NCBI GenBank assembly: GCA_963969495.1
Contig: OZ018318.1
Location: 100,245,141-100,309,140, forward strand
Source of the DNA: Ceratothoa steindachneri
Lineage: Eukaryota; Arthropoda; Malacostraca; Isopoda; Cymothoidae
DNA: 64,000 bases
Direction of reading: 5' to 3'
Shown here: positions 1 to 11,477 of the stretch, one piece after another
How positions within the stretch are numbered: position 1 is the stretch's first letter
Layout of the letters: each line of letters starts with the position of its first letter
Notes under the pieces: generated by a model
Seen by the model: only the letters and a program-made list of their open reading frames with translations
Told to the model about the DNA's origin: nothing
Databases searched by the model: none
Position numbers and translations under genes: made by a program

Positions 1-267
1 TCCAAGACCACTACCTTCAAACCTCCTTCCACATAACAAACTCTCCCCTCCACCACGGCTTGCCCACCCAACAACCCTGCTGAAAACCTCCCCAAAACAA
101 CAGCTGACACGGGTAAAGGTACTGGCTCCTCACGCCTCCTGGGTAATAACCAAGGAGAGAGGAACGGTTGAGGATAAATCAGCATCACGCGCACTCCGCC
201 CACAACAATAGGTCGTCTCAACGTGACGCAGTTAAATGTACGCAGTCGGCACGGAATTCGCCATACT

Positions 268-1114
268 GTTGCCAACTAGGTCCTACACACGCAAAGACCT
301 GACATAATACTCTTGAACTCGACCAGCCTACATCCTCCAAACAACAGACTCCTCATCACAGGTTACCACACGTACCTATCTTCACAGGCGCTGCACCTAG
401 GATCAGCAATCCTAGTAAAGCGCTCGATAAACCACTCCCTCATCCAAACACAAGAGGACTCTTTTCTAGCCTGCAAAGTACAAACAAGCTCCGGCCCCAT
501 TCTAGTGGCCACACACTACATGCCACCACGCCTACATAAACATAAAAGTCCCACTCCAGGCTCTATCAAACCAAAACCTCCCTATCTTCTTTGCGGGAGA
601 CCTCAACGCCTTTCACCCAATAATCCTTTCAAATACCACGAATGGTGCAAGAAGGTACCTGGCCGGTGCCTTGCGGCGCTATCGCTGCGAGCACATCGGC
701 CCGGCCTTCCCCACATTCTTCGGTCCTCACGGAGGTACCACATCTCCGGACGTGGTCTTCCACAACGACCACGCTACACGCTTCTACACGCACATCTCAC
801 CGGGTCCCCACGTACTCTCTGACCACAGAACTATATCTCTTATCATATCCACATCTCCCATACTCATACCTACACCACCTCTCTTCGACTACAAAAACAC
901 AAACTGGGAAGAGTTCAAGAGACACATAACAGATAACACGCCACAAAACCTCGACCTGGACCACACCAATCCAGTCCTGTTAGACAACCACTGGTACTCA
1001 ATCATAAACACTATAACCACAGCACACAACCTACACTCACCACAAAAACTACATTTGCATAAAACATTTCAAATTTTCCATACACAATCAAAGACTCATC
1101 ATACAGTACAATAA
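268..1114 (+). pseudogene. LINE A endonuclease domain, frameshifted
   Basis: This is the remains of the APE-type endonuclease that nicks target DNA for target-primed reverse transcription. The first frame reads RPDIILLNSTSL from about 295 and a GYHTY block soon after. The GDLNAFH motif (about 604-624) sits in a second frame, and from 671 a third stretch gives GPAFPTFFGPHGGTTSPDVV and then SDHRT near 820, the C-terminal catalytic SDH motif. The change of frame between the start and the GDLN/SDH part shows at least one indel. The domain is followed without a gap by a linker ending near 1440. Family membership is clear; the exact N-terminus is not. Confidence 0.8.
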
Positions 1115-1132
1115 TCACTACACTAGAGGCCC

Positions 1133-2803
1133 ATGACAACACAACATCAATCACTTACCTGCCCGCATTCTACAGTGCGTGCGCTAGATAGGAACCGGCA
1201 GTGGCGAGAGGTTGTCCGCATTGCGGACAAAACCCGTTGCACTAACTCCTCCTCCTTCTGGCGGCACGTAAAAAGGTTGCTAGGCACTAACCCACCCAAA
1301 CCCATAACCCTACAAGTAATCAATCAAACACTCACAGACACTAACGTCATCCTCGACGCATTTAGGTCCCACTGGGACACAGTACATACACACAACCCGC
1401 CCAAACCACACGCGCAGGAGCACTTCCAGGAAGTCCAGGGGTGGTGTCGGGCCCACGCTCACGAGCTAAGGCCCACCCCCTGATACAAATGGAGCTGCTC
1501 GACTACACATCTACTTTAACCACTCCCATCACCGTCGAGGAAACAAAACATTACATTAAAACAACACTAAAACGTGCCCCCGGCCCCTCCGGGCTACCAG
1601 CCACACTAATACACAACCTCTCCGCAAACAAATACCCCACACTCACACACCTATTCAACGCCTCATTAGCCTCAGGCCACTTCCCTAAAATATTCAAAGT
1701 CTCTCACAACATACTTCTACACAAAATGAACAAAGACCCCAAACATCCAAACAATTACAGGCCTATTGCTCTATTAAAGCACCTAAGCAAAATACTCGAA
1801 GGCATGATCAACTGCCGCCTACGGGAATACCTGGAAGAGAGGGACTGGTTCCCACCCCACCAATATGGTTTCAGGAGGGACCGGTTCACTCAGGCGGCTG
1901 TGACCATCGTCCAACAATACGGAGTTACCTCTCTGTACCAGAAGGCTCCTCTCGCACTACCTCACTGAACGGAGATGCCACATAAAATATAACAATACCC
2001 TTTCACAACCCTTCACACCACGCTCAGGCGTTCCTCAAGGAAGCTTACTGGCACCCACACTATACATCATGTACATAAACGACACCCCATACCCACCCGA
2101 AAACTGATGTCACATATACACAGTGGCCTACGCCGATGACGAGACCATTCTCGTCAGCGGCCGTGGACCTGAAAAAATCGCGCTCCACCCACAAAGAATA
2201 CTAGACGCTTCACAGATTACGAGGATAAATGGCTGATTGCCACGAATCCTCAGAAGACACAGATGACACTCTAAGGCGCAAGAGATCACTTCATGCATAA
2301 CCTACAAATCTTCTCACACACACTAGACATGAACCATCAAAACCCAACAAGGTTCGATTACACACAACATACAAAACCCTTGGGGTAACTTTTGACAAGA
2401 CTCTCAGGTTCAATATACACCAGAACATAACACAAACAAGAGCCTCACATACAAACACGTCGCTGCGCAATTTCTACCCTGCGGGCATAAAACTTCAGTT
2501 ACACCTATACAAAACATTCGTGCGACCTATTCTCACGTACGCCCCACTTTTACTCGTAGCCGCGAGTCACATGTGGCAGCAGGAGGCTCAGCGCATTCAG
2601 AACTCCACTCTGAAGCGCGTTTGCCACTCTCCCCTGTACACCAGAATGTCCGCACTACACGACAACAACAAATTAGTACCCCTCAACACATTCGCTCTCA
2701 CCTAACTCATAAAACAACTCGGAAAACCCGCCAAAGACTCATTATACACCGCACTACATGTAAGAAGGTGTGCGATGGCACCGCGATATCCCGCGGCCCA
2801 TGA
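1133..2803 (+). pseudogene. LINE A reverse transcriptase, broken
   Basis: The frame at 1133-1483 is the endonuclease-RT linker (SFWRHVKRLLG, then FRSHWDTVHTHN). From 1441 comes the RT: RAPGPSGLPATLIHNL (fingers), NNYRPIALLKHLSKILEGM and then PHQYGFRRDRFTQAAV. After a stop at 1966 and a frameshift, the palm appears at about 2022-2150: SGVPQGSLLAPTLYIMYIND, one in-frame stop, then AYADDETILV, so the catalytic YADD is preserved. The region 2370-2800 gives YKTLGVTFDKTLRFNIHQ and LYKTFVRPILTYAP followed by LQRIQN-like residues, the usual thumb/C-terminal block. No RNase H domain is seen. Motif order is complete but the frame is broken repeatedly. Confidence 0.85.
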
Positions 2804-3740
2804 CCACTTGCAACCCATGCCATTCTTCGCATAAACCAAAGGCATAATGAATAACGCGTTTCCGACTGAGCAGACACGCTCTCCTTCCTTACCACCCTTC
2901 AACCATCGTTCAGTCACGAACACCTGGAGACCAACGAAACCACACCACGCATCGGTGTCTAGCCACCGACCCATCAACTCTTCCTATCCCCTCTCAAGTT
3001 ATTTCCGCAACCTTTTCCTCTAAGATTGCCTGTTCGCCTGTGTTACACAGCGATCCCTCTCTGTCCTTTCTATACACACATCATCATCATGAATAATGTT
3101 GATTTACTCAGTCTGTACGGTTGCTCTCTCGCTGAGAACTGATAAAGGTTATCACGGGTAAAGGAGGAAAAGTTTTAGGAATGACCAAAAGAAAACGCCT
3201 TCTCAAGAAAACTTCTAAGAAGAAATATATGCGCTCCTGGGGCTGATTAGAGATTTCTCCTGTTCCTCTTGAGCCAAGTAGCCCCCATCCCCCTCAAGGG
3301 TTGCTCTTCCTTATTCTAAATTCTTGACTCTTTTTTCATACTTTTTACCTCAAACTTACTTCTCACTAGCACTACATAACTTGGTAACCGGCAAGGTATG
3401 AGTTGCAGTTGTTATTAAGATAAAGTAAACCCCTGCAGATGACCCTCTTAGGGGGCTAGAAAAGGAAGGGCCGATTCTCATTCACGAGCCAGAACCCAAT
3501 TGTGGACCGCTGTTAGGGCTAGGTCCAGATAGGTAAGGTTGACCAGGGAGAGTGCAAAAATTAGAAGGTAGGCGAGATAGACCTAGGACAGATAGTGGGG
3601 CTCTTCCCACTTGTGGAGACTGGTTAAGACTCCATAGCTGAAGATCGACAGAAGAACCCCTCTCCTCGGAGAGGGGACGACTCTCGGGAAGACCCACCGG
3701 ACTTCAAGCGACTTCCCCTGAAACTCATACCAAACGGAAG
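2804..3740. other. Non-coding stretch between LINE A and LINE B1
   Basis: I see no coding similarity here in either strand. The short open frames have no recognisable motif. The stretch probably holds the 3' UTR of LINE A and the 5' leader of LINE B1, but no boundary signal (tail, hairpin or duplication) could be identified. Confidence 0.4.
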
Positions 3741-3744
3741 GAAA

Positions 3745-4935
3745 AGATCACCATAAGAAGTAGTGCAATCCATATTTATAGATCTGGAGATACCACTAAT
3801 CAAATGCATTGAGACACCATCTGGATTCACAGTTATTTACCCAGAAAACAAAGACGTAGGGCAGCTACTGTCATCTGCGGGAAGCATTACGCCAAGGAGG
3901 TTGGACTTGTAAGCTAGATTACCGCTACAAATCACGGCTAACAGAGAGCACTCATGCCAAGAAATAAGAGGGGAACTTCAGGAGAGACAGAAATGGCTCA
4001 AAATTGCAGAGGTGGTCAAAATAAAAGATCACACTCACATTTTCAAGATCATTTGTGAATCTACCGAAATGGCTTAAAGTATTATGGAGCAGGGACTTAT
4101 CGCTTTCAATATGAGGATCTCATCCGCCCACATTCAAAGAGATGTCTTCACAAGTATACCGATATGCTTCAGATGTTATGCGTTGGAAGAACATACGACG
4201 CAAAATTGCCCTCCAAAAGACCTTATAATCTGTTCTGAATGTGGAACTGAAGGTCATTCTTGGCGATACTGCAACAACACAGTTAAAAGATGCATTAACT
4301 GCCAAGGGGGACACAGAACTATGGGCATGATTTGTCCCAAAGAAGAGAAATTATAAAAAGGAAAGAAACAGAGTCAAACAGAAATAATACGAACGTAAAT
4401 AAAAACTCATACGCAGCAATGGCAAAAAGTGACCAACAAAACCGGCAGCACAGATTAATTTAGATGGTATGCTCCACGTAAAAATACTTGTATATTACAT
4501 GCCCACGTGATGAATATAGCTAATCCTAGATGTTATGCAGCAACAGTCAACAACATGTTACAGGAAAACGGGTTCGAACCGATGAAATTCCACAAAGAAG
4601 TCGACTCATCGGCCATTTTCAGAATAAAAGTCACAGAAAAGACAAAACATGAGTTAATCGAAGAGGCAAAAGGAAATCAACAGGCAGAAGAAACACAAGA
4701 GGACACAATCAGCGAAGACTCAGAGACTGAAAACTCCGACGATGCCACAGAGCAAGAGTGCACACGGGTTACTCGCAGGAAAGCCCAAAGAAAGGACAAA
4801 TCTAAATCCGCAAGTAAAAGAGGTCCATCACCCAAAGATGAACTACAAGAGGGACTCTCGAATGCAGTCAGCAGAGGGAGAACCCAGGAGAAACGAAAGA
4901 AGAACCAGAAAAAAGAAGAAACACCGATAACTTAA
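3745..4935 (+). pseudogene. LINE B1 ORF1 (zinc-knuckle gag), broken
   Basis: ORF1 of such LINEs makes an RNA-binding nucleocapsid-like protein. At about 3760-3860 one frame gives PLIKCIETPSGFTVIYPENKD, the same block as in the B2 and B3 gags. From 4084 an open frame carries three CCHC-type knuckles: CFRCYALEEHTTQNC, CSECGTEGHSWRYC and CINCQGGHRTMGMIC (residues about 28-85 of that frame). After a stop near 4356 the frame at 4507-4935 supplies the C-terminal acidic then lysine/arginine-rich tail ending in KKEE. Several stops and shifts separate these pieces. Confidence 0.82.
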
Positions 4936-4992
4936 CAGTTAGGACAAACTAAACGGAAAATGAATAAACGAATGGAAATGTACAATTGGATT

Positions 4993-7745
4993 ATGGATAT
5001 TAAGAAATTAAAAATACTACAAATTAACATATGCGGATGGAAAGACAAATAAATTATGTACGGAAACTTATTCAGAAAGATTGACCCAGAAGTGATACTA
5101 ATATCAGAACATGGAAGAAACACAGAAAACAAGAAATTAAAGATATGGAACTACAATGTTATTAACACGAATCCTTCAGGTGAAACACACGACAGAGCGG
5201 AAATAGCGGCCAAGCAAGAATTGCAGCACAAAACAATACAAAGATTAGTAGATGCATATTTAGCTATAGAAATTAAAATGGAATTAAGCAACATCATTGT
5301 CGCAACTAGATACCAGCCACCCAGGCGCCCTCAAGTACCGGTACAAAACTTTACTAAACTCTTCAACTATAGGATACCGGTCATTTTGATGGGCGATTTA
5401 AACGCCCATTGCGGGCTTCTGAGTACAGAAATAGAAACAGTCGGAAAACAACTTAACACGCTTATCAATAGACGTATACTGCAAAGACTGGGACCCAATT
5501 TCCCTACATACTTACGAAGAGATCACGCAACAAAACCGGACATCTGCGTGTCGAACTTCAATCTGCCCTTTAACTATTTTATGGAACCAGTGGATGTTCC
5601 TTGCAGTCACCACATTGCGAATCTAATGTACATAAACAAGAATTCTATACAAATCCCTTCGAAGAAATGGAAGGCGTACCATAAAGCGGATTGGGATAAG
5701 TACAAAGAATAACTTCAGACGTACGTGCCCAGCCCACTCGGAAAAGCCACTCTAGAGGAAATCGGCAAGGAGTTGGATAGGATCAGAGAAGAAATTAAAA
5801 GGGCAGAGAAGGAGGTCGTCCCCATTAACTCGTTCCAAACCATTAAACAATTTAGGTGGACACCAGAGATGGTGGCTTTGAGCGAGGAGATCGGCCGGGC
5901 GGCAGAACATATAAGAAGATTCGGAATATCAAGGGAAGCATTCAACTCATTAAGGAGACAAAAAAGATAACTAATAGCACTAATTTATGAAAAACAGAAA
6001 GAGAAATGGTATCAGCACATCGAGAAAATAGATGTTGAAACATCACCAAGGGAATTTGGGAAACATATCAACAGATTAAAAACTCGGACAACAAGGGATA
6101 AAATGAAAATTAAGGATGCAGGGAACAACATTTTAGAAGATGAGGAAGAAATAGAGGCATTATTCAGAGAGTACTGGAGAAATGTATTCAAAATTAGCGA
6201 AGAAGAGAATGAGGACTATGACATCGATTTCGAACATCAGATCGTGGACGAACTCAATGGAGAGATTGAAAGGACATACCCCTTCCATTTTGTCGAGGGA
6301 AGGAGAAACAACAACGATGGAATAGACGCAATCATTACATCTGAGGAATTAAAAGAAACCATAAAGAACTTCCGACATAGAACCCCAGGCAGATCGGGAC
6401 TCACCAGATTAAATTACATCGAAGCACCCCTGAACATACTGAAGGGGGTGAAAAACGTCTTCAATGCGTGCGTGAACACGGGATACTTTCCAGATGAACT
6501 GAAAGTGGCGAAGATGATATTCATACACAGCAGGAAAACCCCCAGATCAAGTGAGTAACTATCGCCCCGTTTCGCTGTTTGATTTCATCGGTAAGTTATT
6601 GGAAAAAATAATAAATAACAGATTGTCCAAATTCCTCGATGATAATGGCCGAAGAAACAGCTGCCAATTTGGTTTCAGGAAAAACAGAAGCACGGAGATG
6701 GCACTTGGAGTCATCCTTGAAAAGATAGCGAAAGCAAAGAGAGAAAAAATGAGCGTAGACATCGTATGCCAGGACGTGTCCAAGGCATTCGACAAAGTAT
6801 GGCAGAAAGGTATGCAACTCAAGATACTCAGATTAGGAATGAACAACAAGTTCGAAAGGATTTTTATGTGATTATGTAATGGAGAGACGTGCTTATGTGG
6901 AAATAGGACGACATCAGGGTGAAATATTCGAGCTCGCTGCAGGTTTGCCCCAAGGCGGATGTCTGAGTCCGTCTTTCTATTCAATCTACACAGCAGATAT
7001 ACTACCACCAAGAAATGAAGGCTGCTGGAACATCCAATTTTCCGACGGCGTCACTCAAATCATAGTTTGTCCCTACAGAAACAGTCCAATGCAAGCTAGG
7101 GGGACTACAGAAGAGATAAGAAGCATTAATAGATACGAAGAAAAATGGAAAATTAAAACGAACAGGGATAAATTTAAAATGGTACCCGTGGACAGGAGGA
7201 ACATCTCAGCTGTATATGTAGAAGGACAGGGATACAGATACGACAAAGAATGTGAGGTGCTCGGACTAAACATTACGAAATTAGGTTATAAAAAGCACGT
7301 AACTGAGAGGGTAAATCGAGGGAAGAGCGGCCTGGCATTACTGTACAAGTTAGTTAACCTAAGCATGAAAAACAAGAGAAAAATTTATCACGCCATAGTA
7401 CAGTCCGCGATTATTTATCCAACCATCGCGATGTACACGATCTCGAGAAGTAACCTATTATGACTCCAAAAAGTCCAAAACAAAGCTATCTACTTAATAA
7501 ACAACACCAAAAGAGGAGAAAGAAGAAGACTACGAGACCTGCATAGGGAGGCAAGGATAAAGCCACTTAACAGAATAATTGCAAAAAGAGCAAGGAAAGT
7601 CTTAGAAAAGACACAGAATGAAGTAGGAGTTGAAGTAACCAACCAAATTGCCCAGGGAGAAGGATGGAGATCACACAGATTATTCCAAAGTTTCGAAAGG
7701 ATAGATGAGGGAGGAGAAGAAGACGAAGAAGAAATCTACACCTAG
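4993..7745 (+). pseudogene. LINE B1 ORF2 (endonuclease-RT), broken, catalytic motif lost
   Basis: The start ATG at 4993 matches the position of the B2 start and opens MDIKKLKILQINICGW, followed after 19 codons by a stop (TAA 5050). The endonuclease continues as YGNLFRKIDPEVILISEHG, YQPPRRP, GDLNAHCG (about 5390) and VPCSHH (about 5600), where the usual SDH is SHH. The RT spans about 6100-7745: TPGRSGLTRLNY, SNYRPVSLFDFIGKLLEKI, CQFGFRKNRSTEMA, DIVCQDVSKAFDKVW (motif A, intact) and GLPQGGCLSPSFYSIYT (motif B). Motif C reads QFSDGVTQ where B2 has QYADDFSQ, so the second catalytic aspartate is lost. At least four frame changes occur. Confidence 0.85.
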
Positions 7746-7987
7746 AGAAAGAGATTAATACTCGACGACGACTAAAAGTAATTAATTAACCGACCGAAGC
7801 AAACTAGAGAATTCATATAGTCAATTATAACTAGGATAGGAATAGGAAAGAATAGATAGAGAGATAGAAACCGACACCAGTTTTTAGTAAGAATATTTAC
7901 TAATAACGGTTTGAACGCCTCATAAATGCCAATACTACTTTCCAACTTTCTAACGCTAGCTATACTACCTAAAATGGGCAGAAATAA

Positions 7988-8002
7988 GCCTGACCTCCAG
8001 GC
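7988..8002 (+). promoter_or_regulatory. 3' UTR stem-loop of LINE B1
   Basis: GCCTG, a 5-nt loop (ACCTC) and CAGGC form a perfect 5-bp stem, followed 5 nt later by CATCTCTTTGCA. The B2 copy has the same stem and the same trailing box at 16656-16670 but a different loop. This pattern suggests an RT recognition hairpin; function is inferred. Confidence 0.5.
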
Positions 8003-8030
8003 AATTAACATCTCTTTGCAAACCTCTTAC

Positions 8031-8690
8031 TTCCTTCAGCCTTCTGCATTTATTCGTTTTTTTACTATCATATTCGCACACGGGACTCATAGTGATACGT
8101 GGGACAGGGGTCACTATAAACTGCTATATTTATAGTTAGAGTCAAGTGATACATCGTGGTTCGGATTCCACGTTAAGTTGTAGGTCCCATGACTAACTAA
8201 GTCTACTTTTGTCTCCTACTATTTTCTTCGCTGTCCTATCCTAAAACCTTCCTCTTCCTCTCTCTCTCACTCCTAACCGCCGTACTCACAGGGCTTGGAG
8301 CCTAATTGGCTCTAGACAGTGTGACTATGGGGGTATATAAAGGAGTACCTAGCCTACACCCTCCCTCCTTGACCGCTTCATGAGCGCCAAGGGGGGCGGG
8401 GAAATGGTCGGAAGAGCTGTTCTTTGTCTTATGAGGGGGGGGGGGCCTTCTTTATAACTTTTCCTGTTTATCTATATTATTCTTCATCTAGAGGTTTTCT
8501 ATATTATATTCGAATCTATTTATTTCTTCTTGGGTGAAGTTGCCCCTTTAAACATTGTGTTCCATTTATCTGACTCTTGGTATTCTTGTTGGCGGACATT
8601 CCTTCTTCGTAAGTTGGCTGGGTTAGTTCTTGGTCTTCGATTTTCTTTTTTTGATGTATCTTCATATTAACTTGCATTTATCTTGATGTG
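8031..8690. other. Non-coding DNA with an isolated TATA-like box
   Basis: No coding similarity is seen. A strong TATATAAA match lies at 8334-8341, with a reverse CCAAT (ATTGG) about 28 bases upstream and GC-rich sequence downstream, followed by a long G run near 8434-8446. No open frame follows, so this may be an old promoter or a piece of a solo LTR. Confidence 0.3.
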
Positions 8691-8694
8691 ATGA

Positions 8695-8815
8695 TTCCTT
8701 CCTAAATTCTTGATGACGTGATGATTTCTTCTTAATTCTTGATGACGTGATGATTTCTTCTTAATTCTTGATGACGTGATGATTTCTCCTTGATCCTTGA
8801 TGACGTGATGATTTC
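8695..8815. repeat. 29-bp tandem repeat, about four units
   Basis: The core TTGATGACGTGATGATTTCT recurs starting near 8710, 8739, 8768 and 8797, giving an even 29-bp period. Units diverge slightly at the ends. It sits where the tail of the minus-strand SINE would be. Confidence 0.9.
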
Positions 8816-8964
8816 TTTTGATTTGATAAGTTAGCCCTTGAAATCGTTTTCTTCCGATTTTTCTTTCTTGAGGGGATCCATTTTATCTTGAGTCGTTTTG
8901 AGTGATCCTTAAAGCGTTTTATTTGATTTCCGTTTTCTTTGTGAATTTTGTTCGTAAAAATTGT

Positions 8965-9038
8965 GGACTTTGGGAGTTTCAATCGCGGGTCTTTGAATCC
9001 AAATGCCAGCACTCTAGCCATCACGCTACGGCGAGTCC
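8965..9038 (-). tRNA. tRNA-like pseudogene forming the SINE head
   Basis: The segment is exactly 74 nt between pairing ends GGACT and AGTCC and contains recognisable internal A and B boxes. The anticodon stem does not fold cleanly and no anticodon can be assigned, so this is a SINE promoter rather than a working tRNA gene. Confidence 0.45.
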
Positions 9039-9149
9039 GTATTGAGTTGGTAATTTAATGGGCTATTTTTATATTCTCGCGTTGGAAGGAATTTTCTCTC
9101 TGATACATCTTCGCACCCCTACAGTCTCCCAACTCTCTTTTCATTTCAT

Positions 9150-9372
9150 TTCATTTGATAATTCCATTTCTGTTCATTCCCTGAAGATGACCTAACATGG
9201 TCGAAAGACGCCTAGGAATAAAGAATGTAATTCGCGGATGTTTTTTCTCGCCTCGAAAACCCCGTTAAAAAAACTTGTAAGAAATATTAAGAAAATACAT
9301 GTGAAAATTAATAACGCTGCCACAGCTGTGGACTTCAATAGAACCTGCATAAAACATGGCCTTTTACCTAAT

Positions 9373-9469
<97 letters not shown>

Positions 9470-9790
9470 TCAGAGTAGGGTTGGTAATTACTAATTTGTT
9501 GCAGTTAGCAATACTGAATTCCGCGCATGCGTAATGTATGGCGTCAGTTCTCTCCTTTTCCTGTCCTAGTAGAGTCAGTTGTGCTTTGTCTGTGAAGGAA
9601 GCGCTACCATAGCTGAATTCAATACAAAATTGTATATAAAAATCTAAAGTTGCTCGGGAGTTCAATGAAGTTTTAATCCAAAAATATCACCGAAAACAGT
9701 TAGGAGACATAGATCAAAGGCTAAAATTATGTAAAGACAGAAAGGAGCAATTGATTTCAGAAGTAAATAGAAAAAGGTCATATATATAAC
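9150..9790 (+). pseudogene. Possible Penelope-like element fragment
   Basis: A CCTGAAGATGACC...GGTCGAAA motif at about 9180-9212 resembles the short hairpin motif often seen in Penelope-like element terminal regions. It is followed by a frame giving VKINNAATAVDFNRTCIKHG up to LLPNY at 9374. After the (TA)n tract, another frame at about 9645-9790 gives VAREFNEVLIQKY and a lysine-rich helix. Both look like the N-terminal conserved blocks of Penelope-like proteins, separated by the dinucleotide expansion. No RT or GIY-YIG domain is present. The assignment is tentative. Confidence 0.35.
9376..9463. repeat. (TA)n microsatellite
   Basis: An uninterrupted AT dinucleotide tract of about 88 bp. It creates Tyr-Ile open frames on both strands that are not genes. 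Confidence 0.98.
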
Positions 9791-9990
9791 GTGGTAGGAG
9801 GCCATGTTGTATGCAAGCTTTGTTAAAATCGACAGTGATGGCTGCTCGGTTAAGCTTGAGCTACAGCTTTTTTTTTCAAAAGCTTTTCAGAAAGTGAAAG
9901 GTGAAAAAAACCGCTGGCAAGTGACATACATATCTTTATTAGCCGAGACGTCTTTTAACCTTTTCAAAGTTCATATTTTGGGCAAGCAAA

Positions 9991-10096
<106 letters not shown>

Positions 10097-10121
10097 AATT
10101 ATTTGCAGTTACGTAATCATA

Positions 10122-10806
<685 letters not shown>

Positions 10807-10861
<55 letters not shown>
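10807..10861. repeat. (TA)n microsatellite
   Basis: About 55 bp of TA dinucleotide joining the Tc1/mariner-type element to the next inverted-repeat element. Confidence 0.97.
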
Positions 10862-10863
<2 letters not shown>

Positions 10864-11036
10864 AAGTAGCGCGAGAGAATGATGAATGGAATCCATTAAA
10901 CCGAGTTCGAATCGCTTCCCTGCACGAATTTCTTCGAAAAAAGGTAATAAAAATATTACTGCAAGGAAAAATTATTCCGTTTTCCCCTTCAATGTGGTTT
11001 AATGGATTATTTTCATCATTCTCTCGCGCTACTTTG
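10862..11036. mobile_element. 175-bp MITE with SINE-like core
   Basis: The 41-bp terminal inverted repeats (10862-10902 and 10996-11036) begin CAAAGTAGCGCGAGAGAATG and differ at only a few positions. Between them lies GAGTTCGAATCG..CCCTGCACG and then GGTAATAAAAATATTACTG. Both segments recur in the SINE at 11.2-11.35 kb, so the core looks tRNA/SINE-derived while the ends look like a MITE. The TIRs may themselves have evolved from the SINE 3' region. Confidence 0.8.
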
Positions 11037-11194
11037 AGAGATATATACATTTGTATATCTGCCACGCGTTTAACTATTCCTCATTTATTATTTGAATTCC
11101 CAATCAATTTTCTATTTCTTTCATAGTCTCCGTTCGAGCTTGCGAAAGTGTTCCTTAAAAGCTATTCTATTCAGAGAATTTTTTGGTTCTCTGC

Positions 11195-11347
11195 GTAGCA
11201 TAGTGTACTAACGGCATACTTTTAACTGTCATCAAAGCGGTGCTTGCTGCCTCAGTGTGCCCGGTTCGAATCGGTCCCTGCACGGTTTTTTCGAACAAAG
11301 GTAATAAAAATATTACTGTAAGGAAAAATTATTCCGTTTTCTCTTTC

Positions 11348-11388
<41 letters not shown>

Positions 11389-11433
11389 TTCATGTGCGCG
11401 AAAGAATGATGAAAATGAATCCAATAAACCACA

Positions 11434-11435
<2 letters not shown>
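11195..11435 (+). mobile_element. tRNA-derived SINE, plus strand, interrupted by (TA)n
   Basis: An A-box-like TAGCATAGTG (about 11197) and a B-box-like GGTTCGAATCG (about 11263) mark a tRNA-derived head. The body contains GGTAATAAAAATATTACTG and AAAAATTATTCCGTTTTC. After the (TA)n tract at 11349-11386 the sequence resumes with GCGCGAAAGAATGATGAAAA and AATCCAATAAACC, the same module as the TIR of the 10.86-11.04 kb element. Target duplications were not resolved. Confidence 0.6.
11349..11386. repeat. (TA)n microsatellite
   Basis: A short AT tract inside the SINE-derived sequence. Confidence 0.97.

Positions 11436-11476
<41 letters not shown>
11436..11476. repeat. (TA)n microsatellite
   Basis: A TA tract directly before the mariner-like end at 11477. 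Confidence 0.97.

Positions 11477-11477
<1 letters not shown>

Larger units (their letters stand above)
190..2803 (+). mobile_element. Decayed Jockey-like non-LTR retrotransposon (LINE A)
   Basis: The reading frames between these points, taken in order, give an apurinic-type endonuclease, a linker and a reverse transcriptase with its C-terminal thumb/connection region. That is the ORF2 layout of Jockey/I-group LINEs. No gag ORF or zinc knuckle is visible upstream, so the copy is probably 5'-truncated or runs in from outside the window. At least three frame changes and several stops make it dead. Ends are approximate because no target-site duplication or tail was found. The family is distinct from the B, C and D LINEs elsewhere in the window. 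Confidence 0.85.
3740..8030 (+). mobile_element. LINE B1: gag + endonuclease + RT retrotransposon, dead
   Basis: Two consecutive decayed ORFs (zinc-knuckle gag, then endonuclease-RT) are followed by a 3' UTR that it shares with the B2 copy at 11.8-16.7 kb. Common 3' features are an ACGCC..ATAAAT stretch, a GCCTG-5nt-CAGGC stem-loop and CATCTCTTTGCA just after it. Gag with CCHC knuckles plus APE endonuclease and RT without RNase H fits the Jockey-type layout, but I cannot assign the exact clade. The 5' end is set where similarity to the B2/B3 gag starts. Confidence 0.85.
8690..9038 (-). mobile_element. tRNA-derived SINE, minus strand
   Basis: Reading on the minus strand, a 74-nt tRNA-like head (9038 to 8965) is followed by a non-tRNA body and then a 29-bp tandem tail at 8815-8690. 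The head has an A-box-like TAGCGTGATGG and a B-box-like GCGATTGAAACTCC, and its ends GGACT/AGTCC pair as an acceptor stem. This is the usual head-body-tail structure of a SINE transcribed by RNA polymerase III. The anticodon arm is too decayed to name the parent tRNA. Confidence 0.65.
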
